Part shown: positions 7,983 through 12,199 of the stretch, piece after piece
Numbering within the stretch: the first letter of the stretch is position 1
Layout: each line of letters starts with the position of its first letter
Origin: SIAJ01 sp036266155
Lineage (GTDB): Bacteria > Planctomycetota > Planctomycetia > Gemmatales > Gemmataceae
Length of the DNA stretch: 12,199 nt
Assembly (NCBI GenBank): GCA_036266155.1
Contig: DATANR010000048.1
Coordinates: 1 to 12,199 of the forward strand
Reading direction: 5' to 3'
The notes under the pieces: generated by a model
Told to the model about the DNA's origin: nothing
Seen by the model: only the letters and a program-made list of their open reading frames with translations
The model's database searches: none
Translations under genes and position numbers: made by a program

Positions 7983-8807
7983 TCATTTCTTGCTGATGGC
8001 AGTGCGAATGGCCTTCACCGTCGTTTCGGCCCGCAGATCGACGATCTTCTTGCCCAGCTCGATCGTCTTCTCAACCGGGGCCAGTTCGATGTTGTTGATG
8101 CGGAACTTGTCCGCCGCGATGCGCTGCTTCATGCGCACGGTGGTCGGGTCGACGACCATCATCTGGGCAGTCATCGCGAAACTATCGTGTAAGCCCTCCG
8201 ACTTCTCCTTGACCCCCTGGCGTGCGAGCCAGCGGTCAATGTTGGGGTGATCGTAGTACTCGGCGATATAGAAGATGCGCGTCTTGCTGCCGGCCCATTT
8301 GACCTTCAATTTCGCGGCGACCGCCTCCATGCCATCCTGGTTGCCACCGCTGTCGCCGATGAGTACGACGTTTTCGAAGCCGTGCGTCTTGAAGCACGAG
8401 CAAATGTCGATCAGGAGTCGTTGATACGTGTCCTCGGTCAGACTAATCGTCCCCGGATACTTCATGTGCTCCGTTGGCGGATCGATATCGCCTTCGGGAA
8501 CGAACGGCACAATGGGAGCGACGAGAGCGTTGCCGAGCTTGCGGGCAATGGCTTCGGTGGTGGCCTTCAACACATAGTTGTGTTTTCCCGTGGCGAGGTA
8601 GGGACCGTTCTGCTCGACGCCGCCGGTCGCTACGATCACCGTCGTCTTGCCGACTTTCATCGCGTCGCGGACTTCCATCCAGGTAAGTTCTTCGATGAAG
8701 ACGGAGTCCAGAGCTTCAATCGGTCGTTTGGCGTCGAGAGGTGGCGCCTGCGCGATTGCCGGAGCAACGACGAACGCGATGGCGAAGTTGACAAGTAGGT
8801 TGCGCAT
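7983..8807 (-). CDS. Secreted creatininase-family protein with altered ligand motifs
   Basis: A 274-residue protein. Of two adjacent ATGs, 8807 (MRNLLVNFAIAFVV) has AGGA seven bases upstream, whereas for 8813 the gap is one base. A signal peptide ends near AIAQ (20). The fold signatures of the creatininase/formamide hydrolase family are clear: VIVATGGVEQNGPYLATG (58-74), EHMKYPGTISL (113-123), HGFENVVLIGDSGGN (142-156) and H207. The family's usual EQHGPHLPLGTD is EQNGPYLATGKH here and NGHGGN is GDSGGN, so two to three of the expected His/Asp metal ligands are replaced. E65, H76 and H207 remain as candidates. This GKHN-type variant also occurs in other secreted bacterial members (from memory), so it is probably a distinct amidohydrolase-like group rather than a dead enzyme. 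Creatinine is unlikely to be the substrate. Divergent from the DUF1080 gene. Confidence 0.85.
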   Translation of the reverse strand: MRNLLVNFAIAFVVAPAIAQAPPLDAKRPIEALDSVFIEELTWMEVRDAMKVGKTTVIVATGGVEQNGPYLATGKHNYVLKATTEAIARKLGNALVAPIVPFVPEGDIDPPTEHMKYPGTISLTEDTYQRLLIDICSCFKTHGFENVVLIGDSGGNQDGMEAVAAKLKVKWAGSKTRIFYIAEYYDHPNIDRWLARQGVKEKSEGLHDSFAMTAQMMVVDPTTVRMKQRIAADKFRINNIELAPVEKTIELGKKIVDLRAETTVKAIRTAISKK

Positions 8808-8814
8808 CGGCATT

Positions 8815-8818
8815 TCCT
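8815..8818 (-). promoter_or_regulatory. Shine-Dalgarno site that decides the creatininase-like start
   Basis: Minus-strand AGGA lies seven bases before ATG 8807 and one base before ATG 8813, favouring the downstream start. Confidence 0.55.
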
Positions 8819-8918
8819 GTAGGTGATTGCCGAAGCAGCGTAACCGATCACCGGCGGCAACGCACGAACATCTCCCGACCATTTTTCAGAAATGCCTTCG
8901 CATCGCGCCCCAATCGTC

Positions 8919-8927
8919 TGGTATCAT
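8919..8927 (+). promoter_or_regulatory. Extended -10 promoter for the DUF1080 gene
   Basis: TGGTATCAT reads as an extended -10 (TGn followed by TATCAT, five of six to consensus), 40 bases before ATG 8968. The only -35-like word, TTCGCA at 8897-8902, is 19 bases away, slightly long, but extended -10 promoters depend less on -35. It lies in the 160-base gap shared with the divergent creatininase-like gene. Confidence 0.4.
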
Positions 8928-8967
8928 CGGCTGGCCCGCCAATCTCTCCCCTTTCTGGAACTTCTCC

Positions 8968-9684
8968 ATGCGTCGCATCGCGTTCGTGTTCACGTTCCTC
9001 GTCGCCGGCCTCGCGGCTGGCCAAGCCAAGAAGGATCCGCCGAAAAAAGAGGCGCCCGTCGTCCCGCCACGCGAGGGTAAGTCCGAGACCAAGCAACTAT
9101 TCGATGGCAAGTCGCTCGACGGCTGGGAAGGCTATTCGGACCTGTGGTCCGTCCACGACGGCATCATCATCGCCAAGAACAAGGACCCGCTCAAGTTCAG
9201 CACGTATTTGCTAACCAAAGACAAATACACCGACTTCCGGCTGACGTTCGCCGCCAAACTGGTTCAGAGCGAAATGCACTCCGGCGTCTGTTTCTGGGGC
9301 GTGGTCAAGCCGGACGTCTCGAAGGAGCCGGAGAAAGATCGCAGCATGCACACTTACGCCGGGCACCTCGTGATGTTCCCCTCCGGCTACGGCATGTACG
9401 ACCTGTTCGGCCGCAATGGTCTGCCGGTTGACGGCGGCCCCGCGAAGAAGGTCGGCAAGCAGCACGATTGGAACGACATCGAAATCCTGGCTCAGGGCAA
9501 TCGGGTTCGCGTGGCGATCAACGGCGCCGCCGTCGTCGACTGGCGCGACCCGGAGCCGGACCGCATCAAGGCCGGGCCGATTGGCTTGCAATTGCACTCC
9601 AACAGCGTGCCGCAAGAGATTCACTGGAAGGGACTGACGCTGGAGACGTTCCCCAAGGAAGACAAGCTGCTGACAGTGAAATAA
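8968..9684 (+). CDS. Secreted DUF1080 protein (3-keto-disaccharide hydrolase family)
   Basis: A 238-residue protein. ATG 8968 starts a short signal peptide (MRRIAFVFTFLVAGLAAG, then a Lys/Pro-rich linker to about 40); the longer open frame from 8827 has no signal and lies across the promoter. The mature part is a single DUF1080 jelly-roll: LFDGKSLDGWEGYSDLWSVH (44-63), the concave-face stretch FRLTFAAKLVQSEMHSGVCF (90-109), GHLVMFPSGYGMYDLFGRNG (132-151), HDWNDIEILAQGNRVRVAING (166-186) and GPIGLQLHSNSVPQEIHWKG (203-222). Members studied hydrolyse 3-keto-glycosides made by sugar 3-dehydrogenases; many planctomycete paralogues are uncharacterised. The family's usual opening and closing motifs are present, so it looks intact. 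It acts outside the cytoplasm. Followed by the long inverted repeat. Confidence 0.88.
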   Translation: MRRIAFVFTFLVAGLAAGQAKKDPPKKEAPVVPPREGKSETKQLFDGKSLDGWEGYSDLWSVHDGIIIAKNKDPLKFSTYLLTKDKYTDFRLTFAAKLVQSEMHSGVCFWGVVKPDVSKEPEKDRSMHTYAGHLVMFPSGYGMYDLFGRNGLPVDGGPAKKVGKQHDWNDIEILAQGNRVRVAINGAAVVDWRDPEPDRIKAGPIGLQLHSNSVPQEIHWKGLTLETFPKEDKLLTVK

Positions 9685-9705
9685 TGCGGCGCAATGACCA
9701 AAGCG

Positions 9706-9826
9706 CTCTGCCGTTAGCCGCGACGCGCCAGCGGAGCGCGTCGCCTCGGCGCCTCGGTGACCTAATCCAGCGCCCCGAAGCGCCCGCCTGACGCGCTCCA
9801 CTAGCGTGTCGCGGCTAACGGCAGAG
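9706..9826. repeat. Long imperfect inverted repeat (about 120-base stem-loop)
   Basis: Arms 9706-9742 and 9790-9826 pair over 37 bases with three mismatches, all transitions that would be G-U pairs in one of the two RNA strands; the outer 19 bases pair perfectly. After a 5-base internal mismatch, 9748-9757 and 9775-9784 pair again over ten bases with one wobble, leaving a 17-base loop. The left arm also contains its own small hairpin (GCGACGCG at 9720-9727 with CGCGTCGC at 9737-9744). It fills most of the gap between the DUF1080 and DUF3500 genes. It could terminate the first gene, or be a copy of a dispersed REP/MITE-like element; no target duplication is evident. Confidence 0.85.
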
Positions 9827-9856
9827 TTGGAAGTTCATCTGCGTGTAGGCTATCGT
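9827..9856 (+). promoter_or_regulatory. Promoter for the DUF3500 gene
   Basis: TTGGAA (9827-9832, four of six to -35) and TATCGT (9851-9856, four of six to -10) are 18 bases apart, 31 bases before the GTG start. The -35 begins at the first base after the long inverted repeat. Confidence 0.4.
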
Positions 9857-9876
9857 TTATTCCTTTCGAACGCTGT

Positions 9877-9882
9877 AGGGAG
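9877..9882 (+). promoter_or_regulatory. Shine-Dalgarno site that decides the DUF3500 start
   Basis: AGGGAG lies five bases before GTG 9888. It would overlap the alternative GTG at 9882, and it leaves 17 bases to ATG 9900, so 9888 is preferred. Confidence 0.65.
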
Positions 9883-9887
9883 TGACC

Positions 9888-10964
9888 GTGAACGAGAAAA
9901 TGAACACGCCGTGTCCGGATTGCGAGGCCGACGCGCCGGCCGGCTTCGACCGTCGCGGCTTTCTGAAATCGATTACGTCTGCGGCAACCGCGGCCACGTT
10001 TGGCGGAGCGATCTGGGCCGCGCCGCGGGCATTCGCCGCGCCGAGCCCGAAGTCCGGCGCCGAGACGGCCGTCAAGGCCTTGTACGATACCTTGTCCGAA
10101 ACTCAGAAAAAGACCATTTGCTTTGATTGGGACTACAAGCATCCGGAGCGCGCCCTGCTGCGCACGCACGTCTCCAACTTCTGGCCCGTGACGAAGCCGT
10201 TTCTGACGGACAACTTCTATACGAAAGACCAGCGCGCGATTCTATTCGACATCTTCAAGGGCGTCTTCAACCCGGACTGGCACGAGCGGTTCGTTCGCCA
10301 ACTCAAGGACGATCACGACGGCAAGCCGTGGGGCGGCGGGCTGAGTGCCGCGATCTTCGGCAAGCCGGGCACCGACCAGTTCGAGTTCGTCATGTCCGGC
10401 CGACACATGACGATCCGGGCCGACGGCAACAGCGCCGCGCACGTCGCCCTCGGCGGGCCCATTTTCCATGGCCACGCCCCGAGCGGCTACACGGAGAAAG
10501 TGCATCACCCCGACAACATCTTTTGGCACCAGGCGGAGCAGGCCAACAAGGTCTACACGATCCTCGGCGGCAAGCAACAGAAGCAAGCCCTGGTCGAACA
10601 TCGGCCCAAGGACGAGTTCAGCGTCGCATTCCAGGGAATGGAAGAACGCCTGTCCGGCCTGCCGTGTGCCGAGATGTCGCGCGACCAGAAGGAGGGCGTG
10701 CAAAAGGTGCTCACGAGCCTCTTGGAGCCATACCGCCAGGAGGATCGCGACGAAGTGCTCGAATGCCTGAAGAAGCAGGGCGGGCTCGATAAATGCTGGC
10801 TGGCGTTCTACAAGGACGGCGACATTGGGAACGACGGCGAGTGGGACAACTGGCGCCTGGAGGGGCCGGCGTTCGTCTGGTACTTCCGCGGCCACCCACA
10901 TGTCCACATCTGGATCAACGTGGCCGATGATCCGGGGGTGCCGTTGAACGCCAAGAACTTCTGA
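9888..10964 (+). CDS. Tat-exported DUF3500 family protein
   Basis: A 358-residue protein starting with GTG. The Tat signal is clear: DRRGFLKSITSAAT (21-34), a hydrophobic stretch, then cleavage near APRAFA (45-50). Before it lies an unusually long N-region with CPDC (9-12). The mature part has the family's landmarks: WDYKHPER (81-88), DQRAILFDIFKGVFNPDWHERF (114-135), GRHMTIRADGNSAAHVALGG (171-190), FHGHAPSGYTEK (193-204), NIFWHQAEQANKVYTILGGKQ (210-230) and a C-terminal WYFRGHPHVHIWINV (331-345). The many conserved His (194, 196, 206, 207, 214, 336, 338, 340) suggest bound metal, but no reaction is established for the family as far as I know. Tat export fits a protein that folds, perhaps with a cofactor, before leaving the cytoplasm. 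It stands as a single-gene unit with its own promoter and downstream hairpin. Confidence 0.88.
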   Translation: MNEKMNTPCPDCEADAPAGFDRRGFLKSITSAATAATFGGAIWAAPRAFAAPSPKSGAETAVKALYDTLSETQKKTICFDWDYKHPERALLRTHVSNFWPVTKPFLTDNFYTKDQRAILFDIFKGVFNPDWHERFVRQLKDDHDGKPWGGGLSAAIFGKPGTDQFEFVMSGRHMTIRADGNSAAHVALGGPIFHGHAPSGYTEKVHHPDNIFWHQAEQANKVYTILGGKQQKQALVEHRPKDEFSVAFQGMEERLSGLPCAEMSRDQKEGVQKVLTSLLEPYRQEDRDEVLECLKKQGGLDKCWLAFYKDGDIGNDGEWDNWRLEGPAFVWYFRGHPHVHIWINVADDPGVPLNAKNF

Positions 10965-10982
10965 CCAGCAACAGATGAAAGA

Positions 10983-11011
10983 GCCTCGCAAGTCGCGATG
11001 ACTTGCGGGGC
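10983..11011. terminator. Stem-loop, probable terminator
   Basis: Arms 10983-10994 (GCCTCGCAAGTC) and 11000-11011 pair over 12 bases with one G-T wobble around a 5-base loop. It lies 18 bases after the DUF3500 stop and two bases below the 3' end of the tRNA fragment read on the minus strand, so it could have served either. There is no U-run, so intrinsic strength is uncertain. Confidence 0.5.
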
Positions 11012-11013
11012 AG

Positions 11014-11038
11014 TTACCCGGCTAGGATTCGAACCTAG
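11014..11038 (-). tRNA. tRNA 3'-end fragment (T-arm, acceptor 3' strand), putative attachment site
   Basis: Read on the minus strand: T-stem CTAGG, loop TTCGAAT, T-stem CCTAG (perfect 5-base pairing with the invariant T54, T55, C56, R57, A58 and C61), then CCGGGTA as the 3' acceptor strand and A as discriminator. CTG follows instead of an encoded CCA. A complete tRNA needs TACCCGG about 40-60 bases further up the minus strand, and no such word is present to the window end. So only the 3' quarter of a tRNA is here, as left at the far end of an element integrated into a tRNA gene. The original amino-acid identity cannot be read. Confidence 0.6.
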
Positions 11039-11337
11039 AAGTTTCTGGTTTCTGCTGCGTTGCTCCGGCACTGCACTGGCATCGAAAATCCGAAAAAAAT
11101 AGCGGTTTTCCGTCCATTCCGCCTTCATTCGCATTGTACCTGGATTGGCTCCGCGTTGCCAACATTTGCAGAAGAATTGCAGAAAAACGCCACGGGCGAA
11201 TGTTCGGCTATTCCGCGGAGTCTACCGAAGCTTCTTCGTCATCCTCTTCGTCCTCGTCTTCCTCGGGTGTTACTTCATCCGTGAACGATATTCTCAAAAC
11301 TGCCTACCTCTTCCGCGGTCAGATCACGCCCAAGAAT
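11039..11337. other. Gene-free, degenerate stretch at the inner side of the putative island border
   Basis: About 300 bases with no intact gene and lower GC than the left flank by eye. It holds a near-tandem TTGCAGAA pair (11166-11173 and 11177-11184, period 11), an imperfect hairpin with GAAAATCCG at 11084-11092 and CGGTTTTC at 11103-11110, an A-run at 11093-11099, and a pyrimidine-rich TCYTCN run at 11230-11265. Read on the plus strand the run gives a meaningless poly-Ser frame; read on the minus strand it gives an acidic Glu/Asp tail (separate entry). Confidence 0.55.
11208..11337 (-). pseudogene. Possible decayed minus-strand gene end with acidic tail
   Basis: Directly after the TAG of the CFI-box gene the same frame stays open for 20 codons and looks coding (ILGRDLTAEEVGSFENIVHG). 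Then, shifted into another frame, 11303-11208 encodes AVLRISFTDEVTPEEDEDEE and on to EASVDSAE before TAG at 11208. Joining the two near FENI/ISFT would give a sensible acidic C-terminus, so one stop plus one frameshift may have broken a longer coding end. Alternatively the Glu/Asp run is only a translated simple repeat. No start codon of its own is convincing. Confidence 0.25.
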
Positions 11338-12030
11338 CTACTTGGGCCGATACGACAGCCACTTCTTGAGTACAGGGTATCCGCCTTGGGAATAATCCCC
11401 GACCTTGGCCGGGACGCATGTCGCAAAAGGAGCGAAGGACCCGGCAATGCCCGCTTTCTGGAAGATAGCGACGGTTGCAAGAAGGAACGGGCGGATCAGA
11501 GGCGTCAAACTTCGACTGAGCGACGGATAACGCAAGACGGTCGGGGCAGCTCGATAATAGGCGAGGACGACGATGCGGAGGGGCATTCTCGGCGAAAGGA
11601 AGCGATCCCTGAACGCTCGGAGTGTCTCGACTTGCGGGCTCTCCTCTCCAAACACGGAAGAGCAGATGTAGCAGCAGGAGCGTGAAACGAGTTTGTAGTA
11701 TTGAGCAACAGTAAGATTTTGCACTATCCTCAGCCGGCCATTGGTGTAGGAAAACACGGCCAAGTCTCCCTGCCGCAGTTCAAAGCCCTCATACGCGGCG
11801 TTTGAGAACTCGAACAGGTGCTCACGTCCGCCGAGGTCCACTACTCGAACGGAGAAAACCCGGGAGTTAGACTTGCGGTGCCCGCGGGAGCGCTTGGCCC
11901 GGATCTTCACAACCTTGCACCGGAACACAACGTGACAGGACGGGCAGGGGCCTTCGAACTGCCATTTGGGGGGCTGCACGGGGAGGGCGAACTGGTGTTC
12001 GCAGGCGGGGCAAACGATGAGAGGGTTCAT
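11338..12030 (-). CDS. Zinc-ribbon protein with CFI-box C-terminal domain
   Basis: A 230-residue protein. ATG 12030 has a weak AAGG about nine bases upstream. Residues 7-32 hold CPAC...CPSC (Cys 7, 10, 29, 32), a zinc ribbon, followed by a basic stretch (40-57). Residues 58-107 (FSVRVVDLGGREHLFEFSNA, then LRQGDLAVFSY and RLRIVQNLT) look like a small beta barrel. Residues 119-170 match the CFI-box C-terminal domain, normally CFIATAxYG...EVxxLRxFRDxxL...YYRxSP: here CYICSSVFG, PQVETLRAFRDRFL, AYYRAAPTVLRY. Function of the box is unknown. The core FIATA is changed to YICSS, giving three clustered Cys (119, 120, 123). The last ~40 residues are unlike other members and may be a degenerate tail. 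It lies inside the putative island, 38 bases downstream of another minus-strand gene and probably in operon with it. Confidence 0.75.
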   Translation of the reverse strand: MNPLIVCPACEHQFALPVQPPKWQFEGPCPSCHVVFRCKVVKIRAKRSRGHRKSNSRVFSVRVVDLGGREHLFEFSNAAYEGFELRQGDLAVFSYTNGRLRIVQNLTVAQYYKLVSRSCCYICSSVFGEESPQVETLRAFRDRFLSPRMPLRIVVLAYYRAAPTVLRYPSLSRSLTPLIRPFLLATVAIFQKAGIAGSFAPFATCVPAKVGDYSQGGYPVLKKWLSYRPK

Positions 12031-12068
12031 GAGCGTGAGCCTTGCTGGGAAGGGCGGCGGCCTGATGG

Positions 12069-12199
12069 CTACCGGTCGATCAGGCCGAAATCCGCCTTAG
12101 ATTGGGCGACTCGGTGAACGAAGGAGGCTATGGCGGTCAGCTGCCTGGCTAGCCGTTCCTCGGTCCTCGTTCGAATAGAGCGCAGTTCTGCGATGGACG
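12069..12199 (-). CDS. C-terminal end of an unknown helical protein (partial)
   Basis: A 42-codon frame enters from the window edge on the minus strand and ends at TAG (12071-12069). The peptide, SIAELRSIRTRTEERLARQL then TAIASFVHRVAQSKADFGLIDR, has strongly amphipathic helical character and no low-complexity bias, which supports real coding. Too little is present to name a family. Its stop is 38 bases before the CFI-box gene start, so the two are likely co-transcribed. Confidence 0.5.
   Translation of the reverse strand, partial: SIAELRSIRTRTEERLARQLTAIASFVHRVAQSKADFGLIDR

Noticed and set aside
9706..9826. CRISPR repeat or IS terminal repeats
   Set aside because: There is a single inverted pair with a 17-base loop, no spacer series, no transposase and no flanking target duplication.
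11014..11340. A complete tRNA, intron-split tRNA or tmRNA on the minus strand
   Set aside because: No TACCCGG partner strand, D-arm or anticodon arm can be found up to the window end, and no tmRNA-like 5' end pairs with the acceptor strand.
11134..11685. Plus-strand frame with a run of nine or more serines
   Set aside because: The serines come from a TCYTCN simple run, and most of the frame lies opposite the CFI-box gene, which has clear motifs on the minus strand.
11818..12117. Plus-strand 99-codon frame opposite the CFI-box gene start
   Set aside because: No domain or ribosome site; it overlaps the zinc-ribbon coding region and the gap on the other strand.

Overview
The window looks like a piece of a planctomycete chromosome, possibly from the Gemmataceae or Pirellulales side (inference from gene content; no marker gene is present). 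Codon use is GC-rich, many products are predicted to be secreted, and several families typical of that phylum occur together: a cytochrome c-tailed heme protein, a sorbosone/glucose-dehydrogenase-like beta-propeller, a DUF1080 (3-keto-disaccharide hydrolase) protein, a secreted creatininase-like protein, a Tat-exported DUF3500 protein and a Fis-type sigma-54 activator.

Layout. 2-2432 (+): the 3' part of a heme protein and, 31 bases on, an exported beta-propeller dehydrogenase-like gene, closed by a perfect 24-base palindrome that looks like a terminator. 2703-4802 (+): after an AT-rich leader, a sigma-54 activator with no sensor domain, then a membrane-anchored Tim44-like protein. 4804-5646 (-): a sugar isomerase/epimerase of the D-tagatose 3-epimerase type, convergent with the Tim44-like gene. 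5833-7971 (+): a 712-residue modular protein I cannot assign. 7983-8807 (-): a secreted creatininase-family protein with altered ligand motifs, divergent from the DUF1080 gene at 8968-9684 (+). 9706-9826: a roughly 120-base imperfect inverted repeat that ends right at the promoter of the DUF3500 gene (9888-10964, +).

From about 11012 the character changes. A hairpin is followed by the perfect T-arm and 3' acceptor strand of a tRNA on the minus strand, with no matching 5' half in the window. This is what the far attachment site of an element integrated into a tRNA gene looks like. To its right lie about 300 bases of degenerate sequence, with remnants of a minus-strand reading frame ending in an acidic tail, and then a minus-strand pair: a zinc-ribbon/CFI-box protein (11338-12030) and the C-terminal end of a helical protein running off the window (12069-12199). 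My reading is that backbone ends at about 11014 and the rest is the edge of a genomic island.

How the genes fit together. The left and middle parts read as scattered extracytoplasmic carbohydrate oxidation and processing genes (dehydrogenase, heme protein, 3-keto-glycoside hydrolase, ketose epimerase) rather than one operon. No complete new defence or biosynthetic system is visible. The best leads for something undescribed are the island edge with its CFI-box gene pair, the 712-residue protein, and the long inverted repeat beside the DUF3500 promoter.
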